NCBI GenBank assembly: GCA_004014935.1
Contig: CP025322.1
Span: 1,302,001-1,366,000, forward strand
Length of the DNA: 64,000 nucleotides
Direction: 5' to 3'
Source: Saccharomycopsis malanga
Lineage: Eukaryota > Ascomycota > Saccharomycetes > Ascoideales > Saccharomycopsidaceae
The notes under the pieces were generated by a model. The model was given only the letters and a program-made list of their open reading frames with translations. It was not told the origin of the DNA and did no database searches. The translations under genes were made by a program, and so were the position numbers. Below, in pieces: positions 10,873-19,972 of this stretch. The first letter of the stretch is position 1; every line of letters starts with the position of its first letter.

Positions 10873-11337
10873 ATGTTCAAACAATCAATTGCCAGAGTTG
10901 CTCTTCCATCGCGCTCCTTGTTGGCCAAACGTGCTGCTTCTTCCCATGCTATATCTAATGCTGTCATTGCTGACTTGAACAGCAGATGGGAGGAATTGCC
11001 TGCCCAAGATCAACAGGAGATTGTTGGTCGTTTGTCCGAAAGACAAAAGTTGAACTGGAAGGAATTGACCCCTGCAGAGAAAAAGGCTTCTTGGTACATT
11101 TCTTACGGTGAATGGGGACCAAGAAAACCAGTTCATCCTAAAGGCGAGGCCGGCAAAATTTTTGCTGGTGTCATGATTGGTTTGGGTGCTTCTTTGGGAA
11201 TCTTCTTGACCATCAGATCTCTTTCCCCACCTCCTCCAAAGACCATGACCAGAGAATGGCAAGAACAGTCTGACGAATATCTTAAATCCAAAAACGCAAA
11301 TCCATGGGGCACTTATTCTCAAGTCCAATCCAAATAA
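10873..11337 (+). CDS. COX5: Cytochrome c oxidase subunit 5 (mammalian subunit IV homologue)
   Basis: A 154-residue nuclear-encoded subunit of mitochondrial complex IV. Residues 1 to about 23 form a basic, acid-free presequence (MFKQSIARVALPSRSLLAKR). The matrix part carries the family's RWEELPAQDQ and ERQKLNWKELTPAEKKASWY motifs and the YGEWGPR turn. One transmembrane helix lies at about 95-117 (IFAGVMIGLGASLGIFLTI). A short tail ends in NPWGTYSQVQSK. Length and architecture match S. cerevisiae Cox5a/Cox5b. Only one copy is seen here, so there is no basis for an A/B assignment. Upstream Hap-type and Cbf1-type sites support respiratory control. Confidence 0.95.
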   Translation: MFKQSIARVALPSRSLLAKRAASSHAISNAVIADLNSRWEELPAQDQQEIVGRLSERQKLNWKELTPAEKKASWYISYGEWGPRKPVHPKGEAGKIFAGVMIGLGASLGIFLTIRSLSPPPPKTMTREWQEQSDEYLKSKNANPWGTYSQVQSK

Positions 11338-11660
11338 ATTTCTTTTCCGTAGACATCACTTCTAATTGACAATCTGCAATGCATGATTGCTTCTCAAGCA
11401 AAAGACTTAAAGATACAATGAGTCTCTAATGGCAACTGTATTGATTATCACCGATTTTTCAAATGCCAACATCACATTTTATTGTCTAACACATCAAAGG
11501 ACTGTATCTTCCATCACATAGCATTTGAAGATTGTTATTGTCTTTCCATCCAAAAGATTTCCCCTCCATCACTTTTAATTTTTTTTATATACCATTGTTG
11601 TCTGTTTTTTTGTCATCATCATTATTCTTTTATATCATTTCTCCATATGCTCTTCAATAA

Positions 11661-11764
11661 AGCACTATACAAACGTATTTTATTGTAGGGAATGAAAGCA
11701 TACAAGTGTATTTCATTTTAGGGAATGAAAGCACTATACAAACCTATTTTATTGTAGGGAATGT
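11661..11764. repeat. Minisatellite, three units of 33-36 bp
   Basis: Three consecutive units start with AGCACTATACAAACGTATTT or a variant and end with TTTTAGGGAATGAA or TTGTAGGGAATG. Units one and three differ at one base. The middle unit is 3 bp shorter and more diverged. It lies about 325 bp past the COX5 stop, probably beyond its transcript end. Confidence 0.8.
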
Positions 11765-11845
11765 GAAAGAATCTTTAAGCTTCGAAAAAGTCTTACTTCA
11801 AATTAGAGTGGAACAAGATAAATTACAAATCATCATGATATTGTG

Positions 11846-12112
11846 CATATATTAACAATAAACCGTTGGGCAGGATGGCTCAATGGCTATTACTCTCGGA
11901 GAATAGAAAAAGGCTTGGCAGGATAGTTCAATGGCTAGTATGTAACTGGCTCAAGGGTTCGATTCATAACTACGAGCACTTTTACTCGATGCTCAACATG
12001 ACTTCACAGCAAAGTGCAATTGTCTGAAACATGGCCTGGACCAAAGTCGAGGGCTTATTTTCAACCAATTGAGTGAGAAGGCTCGAAATATAAGATAATA
12101 TCATATATTAAC
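11846..12112 (+). mobile_element. SINE-like element with tRNA-type A/B boxes and 11-bp target duplication
   Basis: Direct repeats CATATATTAAC at 11846-11856 and 12102-12112 bracket a 245-bp insert (11857-12101). The head contains TGGCTCAATGG (11876-11886) and TAGTTCAATGGC (11924-11935), both A-box-like. GGTTCGATTC (11956-11965) follows and matches a pol III B box. The head segment GGCAGGAT...TCAATGGCTA is itself duplicated about 48 bp apart. It does not fold as a functional tRNA because the T-stem is unpaired. The 3' end carries GGCTCGAAATATAAGAT (12080-12096), shared with three other elements in this window, then an AT-rich tail. The overall build is that of a tRNA-derived SINE. The family is not one I can name. 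Confidence 0.55.
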
Positions 12113-12243
12113 TATAAAAAAGAGAAGCAAACTCTAAAACTTTTTACTTGTTCTCTAAAATATAGGATATTCTTCAAATGTTTGCAATCTGCATTATGAA
12201 TTGAGCTCATTAATTTATACACCATAGTAATCTATCAACTGAA

Positions 12244-13077
12244 TCAATTGTACTTCTTTTCAGATGATTTTTTAGCTCTTGTAGCCATTTTTTTTGCAAT
12301 TTTCAACATTTTACTGAACCAAAAAAGGTTTAACACGTCTAAAGAAAAATTAATACCCACCACAATTGAAGAAATAATTCTCAAGGTGACACCAAGAATT
12401 GGCCAAAGTTCTACTAAAGAATCAATGACCTGATAAATTGCATAGAACCCCCAAACAACTCTAACAGAAAAGAAGGATGTGAGTAACAACAAGCCATTTA
12501 TAATGTTGAACTTGGTGGAGACTGCGCCAGCTGGAAGCTTCGTAATAAACCAGTTGATATTCACAAAAGGAGAACTCAACTCAAATATTAAAAAGCGAGG
12601 GACCCAATACTGGAAAAAAGGAATGAAAGTGATGCTGAATACAAAAAGCGAAGCGATGGCATGGAAAAGAAAAGCAAATCCAAAAAGATCATAATATAGT
12701 ATGCATACAAGAAGATCCCAGATGAAATAGCCCACTGTGATGGCACTGATGAAGGAATAATCGTAATTGTATCCGAGAAGTTGGGAATGGCGTGTTTCGC
12801 TTAAAGAGTTGTCACCAAAAAGATACAAACAGGCCACAATGGAAATCAAACATTGGATCATTGCAATAATATGGATATCGAAATTGAGCTTGTTTTTCTT
12901 GTCAAGCTTCACATAACTCATTCCAAAGAAATATTTGCCAATACCAGGGCATGCTAGAAATAGCACATTGTAGAATACAAACGAATATATGATCTCATGA
13001 TAATGTACAGCATAAAGGCTCTTATAATTGAAAAAGTCTGGCCTTAAACTAGTAGACACCGCTTCTATTATCGACAT
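12244..13077 (-). CDS. TLC-domain multispan membrane protein (YPR114W / TMEM56-like)
   Basis: A 277-residue integral membrane protein of the TRAM-LAG1-CLN8 class. About six to seven hydrophobic segments are spread from residue 30 to 255. Residues 105-215 hold typical TLC features: the HSQLLGYNYDYSFISAITVG segment, GYFIWDLLVCILYY, LFHAIASLFVFSIT with its conserved His, and ELSSPFVNINWF. The tail is basic and ends KKYN, which fits a C-terminal KKXX retrieval signal, so ER or early Golgi residence is likely. Ceramide synthases share the fold, but the Lag1 double-His motif is not evident. A role in lipid handling is therefore inference only. ATG at 13075-13077 opens the frame. Confidence 0.8.
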   Translation of the reverse strand: MSIIEAVSTSLRPDFFNYKSLYAVHYHEIIYSFVFYNVLFLACPGIGKYFFGMSYVKLDKKNKLNFDIHIIAMIQCLISIVACLYLFGDNSLSETRHSQLLGYNYDYSFISAITVGYFIWDLLVCILYYDLFGFAFLFHAIASLFVFSITFIPFFQYWVPRFLIFELSSPFVNINWFITKLPAGAVSTKFNIINGLLLLTSFFSVRVVWGFYAIYQVIDSLVELWPILGVTLRIISSIVVGINFSLDVLNLFWFSKMLKIAKKMATRAKKSSEKKYN

Positions 13078-13985
13078 GTTTAAGCAAATGTTCTAACCAA
13101 GTAATATTGTAGTCTGAGATGAAAGACTATTCTCCAAGATGACTTGAAGGCTAGTTATATGGTATTGGTGGTGCTAAATACCGGAAGTCTAGCATGTGCT
13201 GCATAGAGGCACTGGGATTCGGATCATTGAACCGTGAAAGGGTGTATTATAAATTCAGAGATATCAGTATATTGTGATTTAATTTCTAAAGAAGAAGTAT
13301 ATATAGATTTATTGAAATATATAAGTTATATTCATTCTTGGTTGAAATTGATATGGCATTTAACGCACATACTCTTTAACTTAGGATTATGATTTAAAAC
13401 AAGTTTTGAAATAAGTTGAAGCGTAATTTAGATTTCGAAAGTAATAGTCCATAAATAGTTGAACTGGAAGGAGTTTTGTTAATAAAGAAGACTTATTTAC
13501 CTTACTTAAGTATCACTTTGTACTAATTAATTATTAGAGTCGGGGAAAGGCATTTAAAAAAACTCTCAGTTTAATTCAAACACCACACAGTAATAATCCT
13601 AATTTTTTAGTCAATTGCTCAAGCACTGGAAACTTGTAGAAAACAAAGAAAAAAAAAAACTTAAATTCAGACTTAGACAATTAAAACCGGAGTACTTCTT
13701 AAGGATAGCTGTGTTTTAGTTAACAAACACGAAATAAATCTGGACGTCAAAAGATAAAAACAATTTGCAATAAAATCTTACTTTCATTGTTACAAGTTAA
13801 TTTTAATTTTAATTTTTAAGTAATAATCAGACAGTTGAAATCACTTGTATTTCCTACTCTGTCATTATTATAAGCGTTTTAAACTCTTATTTTGAGCAGT
13901 AACAAATTGTGTTATTACGAATATTTTAAAATAATTGTAGGACATTACTTTACTTTTTATCAAAGTATACAACAAAATCTATAAA
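13078..13985. other. AT-rich intergenic region upstream of the TLC gene
   Basis: About 0.9 kb between the TLC gene start and the 3' end of the flavin monooxygenase gene. It is very AT-rich with homopolymer runs and repeated TTTTAA-type words (13799-13820). No gene, RNA or clear regulatory site is seen. Confidence 0.5.
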
Positions 13986-15566
13986 TCAAACAAGTGTTTG
14001 TTCGTAAGTAATCTCATTATTTTTCAATTTGAAGAACAACTTCTCTAATACTTCCATCGATTGAGGTACCTCGTCAATGTATTTAATTTCGTTTTCCAAA
14101 GGAGTTTCTCTACCTTGTGGGGCGAATTCAATAACTTGATCAATGAAATCAGTTTTGACTCTATTCCAAGGACTATAATGGAATGCTAGATTATTACCGG
14201 TTTTAGCTACTAAATCCTCTTCCCAAGCTACCTGTTCTTTGACTGGTGGAAGCAGATGAGCGTTACTCCAGACTCCAGCCACAGCTGCCGCACTTGCTTC
14301 AATGGTTGGCCATTTCAAGCTGGTCAATTTGACACCTACAAACGCCAAAGTCGGATCCTGGATAGCAAAGAGATGTTGGTAGAGTCCCTTGACTCTGGAG
14401 AACGAAGTAGCTGTTGGTTGAGCTGGATCGCTTACAGTGATAGAAATGTATTTATTTTTTGGAATAAACCCGTAATGCCAATGGTAACCTGTGGCCAAAA
14501 TCACTTGATCAATATCTTTTTCTCTAGTACCATCGGTGAATTCGATTTCTTTTGTTTCAGGAATAAACCTAAGAATGCCTGGTTTGTTGATAATGCCCTC
14601 AGATTCGGCAGCCGTCTGTAACCAAGGAAAAATTTGTTCTCTCTTTCTTCTAGAAATATACGTTTTGTTGGCAATTGGATAAATGTATTGTAAGATATCC
14701 AACGAGCTCAAGCTTCCTCCTACAAACAATACATTCTTATCTTTGTATGGCTCTGGAGATCTCCAGGCTTTATTATGGATGACGGAGTTTGGGTATTTCA
14801 AGGCGTATTCTCCTAATCCTGGGATTTTTGGAATGAAAGGAACAGCGTAATGTCCTGAGGCAACAATCACAGCATCAAAAGCTTCCTCATACCATTCGTC
14901 TTTTCCTGTTTCCTTGTTTCCACGTCTTGCTGTGAGAACCCATTTTCCAGTTGACTCGTTCTTTTCTATAGATTCAACCTCCGTGGAGAATCTAACGTGT
15001 TTTTGCAAATCGTATCTATTGGCAAATTCTACAAGATTCTTTTGGATTTCCTTGTACGAAATCAAAGGCTTTATGAGATCGTCATGAGGAGTTCCATCCT
15101 TGCTACTTTCTTTATATGGAATCTGTGAGAACCGAAGGAATCGTTTAGGGACATTGGAAAACAATCCATCATACACTGCACTTTTACTCCACTGTAATTT
15201 GTTATCATGTGCCTCGGTTTCTACAGGTTTATCTACCGAGGAATGTTTTAATAATTCTTTGCCAGGAGCTAAACCAAGCTTGTTAGGATGGATAACATCA
15301 GCATCATTATAATTTTCATTTGTCAAACTCTCCTTCGGTGGAAGTGGATGATCTGGATCATCGATTTTGGTATTCCAAATCCCTCCAATCTGCGCCTGTT
15401 GCTCAAATGCTACAATTTTGGAAAAGGCAGGCTGCTCAGGCAAAACACCTTCTTTCACTGTACTTTTTCCATCCTTGGTAGTATGTAAAAGCTCAAATAT
15501 AGAAGCAAGACCAGCAGGCCCTGCCCCAATAATAGCCACAGAGGAAATGTTGAAACCTTGAGTCAT
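13986..15566 (-). CDS. Flavin-containing monooxygenase (FMO family)
   Basis: A 526-residue FAD- and NADPH-dependent oxidoreductase. The FAD-binding fingerprint VAIIGAGPAGLAS is at residues 10-22. A second nucleotide-binding fold begins at VLFVGGSLSSLDIL (about 280-293). The late FMO motif VILATGYHWHYGF is near 355. IVASGHYAVPFIP occupies the segment that in FMO and Baeyer-Villiger enzymes links the two nucleotide domains. Yeast Fmo1 is 432 residues and oxidises thiols in the ER, generating disulfides with GSSG. This protein is longer, with extra sequence in the first 130 residues (DDPDHPLPPKESL region), and resembles the larger fungal FMO-like proteins. I cannot tell its substrate. No signal peptide or transmembrane anchor is apparent. 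Confidence 0.85.
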   Translation of the reverse strand: MTQGFNISSVAIIGAGPAGLASIFELLHTTKDGKSTVKEGVLPEQPAFSKIVAFEQQAQIGGIWNTKIDDPDHPLPPKESLTNENYNDADVIHPNKLGLAPGKELLKHSSVDKPVETEAHDNKLQWSKSAVYDGLFSNVPKRFLRFSQIPYKESSKDGTPHDDLIKPLISYKEIQKNLVEFANRYDLQKHVRFSTEVESIEKNESTGKWVLTARRGNKETGKDEWYEEAFDAVIVASGHYAVPFIPKIPGLGEYALKYPNSVIHNKAWRSPEPYKDKNVLFVGGSLSSLDILQYIYPIANKTYISRRKREQIFPWLQTAAESEGIINKPGILRFIPETKEIEFTDGTREKDIDQVILATGYHWHYGFIPKNKYISITVSDPAQPTATSFSRVKGLYQHLFAIQDPTLAFVGVKLTSLKWPTIEASAAAVAGVWSNAHLLPPVKEQVAWEEDLVAKTGNNLAFHYSPWNRVKTDFIDQVIEFAPQGRETPLENEIKYIDEVPQSMEVLEKLFFKLKNNEITYEQTLV

Positions 15567-17220
15567 ATTGATTGTCCAAAAATCTATTCTAAACCCTCAG
15601 AAAGAAAACCCACTGAATTTTGTATCCTACAATAAAATATCAATAACTTTCTAGATAACAGTATATAGTAGCTCAAATTGACAATTCTTCTTATACTCCT
15701 CGGAGAGGCATGTTATGTGCCCGCAATGATGAGCTGATATCACGTAATAAGGTGTGGACGAGCCATCCTGCAGTCTGAGTAATTGTTGGGGCATAGTAAT
15801 AAGAAATATTAATTGACTCATAAATGATTGCCATAATAATGGTTCTATATAATTATATGTATGCAATACTCATATGAACTCTGCCCCCAGGTATTCTAAA
15901 TATATGCACCTGGCCAGCACATGTGATTATGTACCGTTTACGTAATCATTAGTTGTCAAATGCAAACTAGTAATTTTGAGAAGCCTTGAAAAGATGATGT
16001 ATTTGCACTCAGAGGATGATATCTTCAAAGAAAATTGAAAATAGGCGTTGAAGCACAAATTTTTCCATGCATGCTGGATATAATGGTTATGCGCCCTGTA
16101 TCATCTAGAAGGGAGGTTTCCCGATTTGGTGATACGCGGGCATCGTTTGGGAAAGTTAATGTGACAGGTTAGGTACTATGTAAAGAAAAGTTATGCGCTG
16201 CAGGAGAAGCGTTATGGAATACGCAAGGTTTTAATAGCTCGACTCGTCAGCAGTATGTCTTACAATGGACCAGCAGCAGTTATTTATTGCCCTTAATGTA
16301 TAGTGTCGGTGGTATTTCAAGTGGCTAAATGAGTGAAATTTTTTATAATTTTTTCATGGAGAATTGCCATAGACTAGATTTTTATTACACGGCTGTATGA
16401 TTACGCGTTATCGTGTATATTTTACGCAGTTCACATGTATGTATATAATGTTAGGGGTTATGAAGGTTTTTTATGTGTCAAAGTGCGTCTATTGAAATTC
16501 CAGAACGTGGGAAAGAATAAATAGGTGTCTTAGCCTACACGTTATGATCAACAAATTGGTGCATTACCACATGGATCCAAATAGACAAGTATGGAAAAAA
16601 AATTTCAAACTATTCACTTTTCCTACATCACCTTTTTTTGCTTTTGCACACATTCAAAACAAGACTATAAAGTGTAGTTTGTATAACCCACCGTTTGCAC
16701 TACAGTTTAAAAAGCCTGCGGAAAATAGGATTAGCGAAGTATGTGAGACACGATTCATAGTGCATGGGGACGCAGCAATGCACAGAGACATGCATGCAAG
16801 GTTCTGCAAATGAAGCATTCACATTCCATTGCAAATGGTTAGCAGCCGATAATCTGTTGTATTTGATGGAACAAATGAGAACAAGAACTGCATTGCTTTG
16901 AAGATGGTAATTGAATAGTAATTATGATACTAGGGCAGTTTGCAAATATCAATCATTGGACCAGTTTTGGATCGACTGGAAAACCCCAACTTGGCAAATG
17001 CTTGGTGATGTGCATGCGGCTGCAGGACGTGGATTTCCCCAATTGTCAGAGCGAATCCAGTTTCATCTCCAACATCGGCCTATTCACTACCAATAATATT
17101 AACATCATACGTTGATGGTATTTATATATAAGCCGTTCGCTGGCCCTATTTGGAATATGTGGTTATTTAACTTTGTAGTTCTGGAAAGTGTATCTATAAC
17201 CACAATTAAAATAATTCATA
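15567..17220. promoter_or_regulatory. Divergent upstream region of the FMO and GPI-protein genes
   Basis: A long (1.65 kb) spacer between divergent starts, typical of regulated fungal surface genes. TATATATAAG at about 17123-17132 sits roughly 90 bp before the GPI-protein ATG. ACGCGT occurs near 16404. GC-richer patches (15990-16260 and 16740-17060) are embedded in AT-rich DNA. No coding frame is convincing. Confidence 0.45.
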
Positions 17221-18270
17221 ATGTTGGCTTTGAAAAACATTGCTTTTGCTTCAACTATCTTGATCAGCTTGGTTAAAGCCGATGCTGACTATATTTATAC
17301 TGTCACCGATGAAGCCAGTTCTACTGGTGCTCAAACTAAAACTTATACTATTAATGAGGCAATTTCTGCTGGCGTTGCTGCTGAAGCTGTATCATCTGCC
17401 GTAGCTGCTGCCGTTGGTTCTGTTCAAACTAACATCGCTACTAACACTGCTATTGGAGGTGCTATTGCTCTTCCAAATGCTCAATCTATTGCTGCTGCCG
17501 CTGCTTCTGCCATACAAGGTGGTGCTGTGAAAGCTTCTTCTGCTGCTTCTGCTGCTGCTTCTGCTGCTGCTTCTGCTGCTGCTTCTTCTGCTTCTGGTGC
17601 TGCTGCTGCTTCCGCTGATTCCGCTGATTCTTCCGCTTCTGGCGCTGCTTCTGCTGCTTCTGGCGCTGCTTCTCCAGACTCTTCTGCTTCTGCTGTAGTC
17701 GCTGCATCTGATGCTTCTGCTACTGGTGCTTCTGATGCTTCTGCTACTGGTGCGTCTGATGCTTCTGATGCTTCTGATGCTTCTGCTACTGGTGCATCTG
17801 ATGCTTCTGCTACTGATGTAGCTGCTTCTCCAGACTCTTCTGCTTCTGCTGGTGCTTCTGATGCTTCCTCAAGTGCTTCTTCTCCTGCTACCGCTGCTCC
17901 TGTTCCTGCTGCTGCCAACTCAACTATCACCTCCGGCAATACTGCTGCCACTGGTTTCTCCAACAGCTCTTCCACTGCTGCTCATAACTCTACCACTTTG
18001 CATACTTTAACCTCTTCCCACGGTTTCAACAGCTCTTCTTCTCACAACTCCTCCAGCTCAGATTCTGATTCCGACTCCGACTCTGACTCTACCAGTGATT
18101 CTGACTCTAGTGCTAGTGGATCTGCTGCTAAATCTGGCAGTGCTTCTTCTTCCACTAAAAACGGTGCTGTTAGAATGAGCCAAAGCTTTTTGGAAAACGG
18201 TAACGGTTTCTGGTTATCTAATGTTGTTGCTGGTGCCGTTGGTGTTGTTGGTGTCTTAGCTTTGATCTAA
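17221..18270 (+). CDS. Ala/Ser-rich GPI-anchored cell-surface protein
   Basis: A 349-residue predicted wall or surface protein. The signal peptide is about 1-20 (MLALKNIAFASTILISLVKA). A short ordered part (ADYIYTVTDEASS) leads into long Ala/Ser low-complexity sequence (90-235) with SDASATGA repeats and two copies of AASPDSSASA. Next come Thr/Ser/Asn sequence with N-glycosylation sites (NSS, NST) and an acidic SDSDSDSDSDS run (about 280-300). The end is a hydrophobic, stop-free tail (NVVAGAVGVVGVLALI) preceded by small residues (ENGNG), as in GPI signals. Heavy O-mannosylation is expected. The repeat region makes long shadow frames on the opposite strand. No domain identifies a named orthologue. 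Strong GCT/TCT bias suggests high expression. Confidence 0.85.
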   Translation: MLALKNIAFASTILISLVKADADYIYTVTDEASSTGAQTKTYTINEAISAGVAAEAVSSAVAAAVGSVQTNIATNTAIGGAIALPNAQSIAAAAASAIQGGAVKASSAASAAASAAASAAASSASGAAAASADSADSSASGAASAASGAASPDSSASAVVAASDASATGASDASATGASDASDASDASATGASDASATDVAASPDSSASAGASDASSSASSPATAAPVPAAANSTITSGNTAATGFSNSSSTAAHNSTTLHTLTSSHGFNSSSSHNSSSSDSDSDSDSDSTSDSDSSASGSAAKSGSASSSTKNGAVRMSQSFLENGNGFWLSNVVAGAVGVVGVLALI

Positions 18271-19130
18271 TATTAACTGTTTGAAAGTTGTTTTTTTCGT
18301 CAAACTTTATTTTCTATTTCGTTATACAAATCTATTTATTTCTTTGGTCTTTTGAACCAATGGTGTTTGAATTTTTATTCATTTTGACACCTATTACTGC
18401 TTTTTTTTATGCAATATCCCTTGGGCTTAGTTTGGCCATTCCTAATTTTGTTCATTCTTCTGCTTTCGTGCTCTTTTAAAGGTATCTCAGTTAGTTTCGC
18501 TGTGTTAATAACAATGTGTATAATTTGTAATTTATCTGACTTTTTAATCTAGTGTTATGTATGCTGTATTTGGGCTACGTATTTTGATCTTGTGCTAGAA
18601 AGATTTGCATTTTCTTAGGCCATTCTCTAATCCTTTCCAGGAAGCACTTGGTAGTCACTTGAAACTGTTTAGCTAGATATGTTTTCCATGACCTATTTTA
18701 GTATCAGGATTATTATAGTAGCAAGAGTCTAATAGAAGTTTGAATCTTCCAACTTTCATCAATAACACCAAGATGACCAAATCTTTACTCTCCTGTTATA
18801 AGAAAATTATAGAATATACAAGGTTAGTTGAATTAGTCGCACCATGAAAAGACTTTAGACTCTTGTATATTGAATTTTTTTATAAACTTTTTTTATAAGC
18901 TTTTTTTTTTTTTTTTGATTTTTATCCTTTTTATTTTATCCTCTATTTTGCCTTTTACTTTTGTTTTCTATAACTAATATGGCTCTTTATGATATTCCCT
19001 CCGTAATTAAGAGAAGTCTGTAATGATATATTTTCTGATTGTGGGATAACAAAAATCAGTATGGCTCTTAGTCACATCAAGCTTGTATTTATTTCATTTT
19101 AGATCCTTGCTTGGATCTGGTTGAGATAGC

Positions 19131-19176
19131 TCCTAATTTTATTCATTATAATTTCCTAATTTTATTCATTATAATT
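19131..19176. repeat. Perfect tandem duplication, 2 x 23 bp
   Basis: The unit starting TCCTAATTTTATTCATTAT is present twice back to back without mismatch (19131-19153 and 19154-19176). This suggests a recent slippage or duplication event. Confidence 0.85.
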
Positions 19177-19220
19177 TATTGATTATAAAATGCTCTTGTT
19201 GCTGCCCATACAAATGGAAG

Positions 19221-19370
19221 ATATAATCTTATATTTGAAGCCCAGTAGTTATCATTTGCATATATACCGGCTATACTAAAAGGATACTTAGCAGAGACCC
19301 CAGGAAAGAAGTCATAAACCTCCACAGTAATCTACTTGAACACCCAATGGGTTAGGAACATAATACTAGA
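19221..19370 (-). mobile_element. Diverged copy of short interspersed element (reverse strand)
   Basis: Read on the minus strand, this stretch aligns with the element at 33126-33315 at both ends. The 5' part matches TCTAGT...TTCC.AACCCATTGGGTGTTCA (near 19370-19336). The 3' part runs TTAGTATAGCC...ACTACTGGGCTTCAAATATAAGATTAT (ending near 19223). The middle is too diverged to align by eye. No clear flanking direct repeat survives, so it is the oldest-looking copy in the window. Confidence 0.5.
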
Positions 19371-19854
19371 ATATGTATAAATCAAATAAATATTTACTCC
19401 TTGAATAAACCTATCATTAGAGGCAGTTTCACAGTATGAATCCATCATTATGAAAACTTTTCTAATTTTAAGTCATCTAGACCCTTTCTGAATGACATTT
19501 TAATAACCAATATCACTGGCACTACATTTTTCAGGTTGTTTCAGTTAACTTAGTACCTTAGTATTTCGTAAACTGCCAGTTTTACTTTTACATGTAGAAA
19601 GCCTTTTTTGACAAAGTACAGATCATATGTGTACATATAATGAATAGCGAAAATGCGTTATCTGAAATATAAACATTTTCACCAGTGTTCACGCGATTCT
19701 TTTAAAAATCATGGAGATATGTTTACATTTCAAACATGTTTTATACACTCGCCTTTATTACTAACATTACTCATTCTATCTCCGAAATAGTCTAATCCCA
19801 CTGGCAGGACTTTATACATACGCCAGTGGCAATCGCATCACGTAAACGTGACTG

Positions 19855-19860
19855 ACGCGT
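19855..19860 (+). promoter_or_regulatory. MCB box upstream of RTT107
   Basis: ACGCGT lies 113 bp before the RTT107 start codon. This is the MBF site that drives G1/S expression of replication and repair genes, which suits Rtt107. Confidence 0.55.
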
Positions 19861-19972
19861 TATAATTTTTCTCATCACTCGTAATCATCAAGTGCTTATA
19901 GGCTTAATGCCCTGGAAAAGGCTTACCGCTGGTATACTAGTGAACATTTTCTGACAAAGTAACGAGGGGACA

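Larger units (their letters stand above)
11338..12243. other. Convergent spacer holding a minisatellite and a SINE-like insertion
   Basis: This spacer lies between the 3' ends of COX5 and the TLC gene. It contains a three-unit minisatellite (11661-11764) and a SINE-like element flanked by direct repeats (11857-12101). Apart from these it is AT-rich with no believable coding frame. Confidence 0.7.
18271..19972. other. Intergenic region with 23-bp tandem repeat and an old interspersed element
   Basis: 1.7 kb between two plus-strand genes. It begins with T-rich 3' DNA, including an uninterrupted T run at 18901-18916. It then holds a perfect 23-bp tandem duplication (19131-19176), a diverged reverse-strand copy of the short interspersed element (19221-19370), and the RTT107 promoter with an MCB box at 19855-19860. 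No coding frame is convincing. Confidence 0.6.

Noticed and set aside
11911-11975. A functional tRNA gene at the A/B boxes
   Set aside because: The arms flanking the TTCGATT loop do not pair and no acceptor stem is formed. It is better read as the tRNA-like head of the SINE-like element.
17481-17975. 164-codon minus-strand Ala/Glu-rich frame
   Set aside because: It is antisense to the GCT/TCT repeats of the GPI-protein gene; the periodic codons automatically keep the opposite strand open.
18946-18970. U5 snRNA loop sequence GCCTTTTAC
   Set aside because: Flanks do not form the required stem and no Sm site or further U5 blocks are visible.
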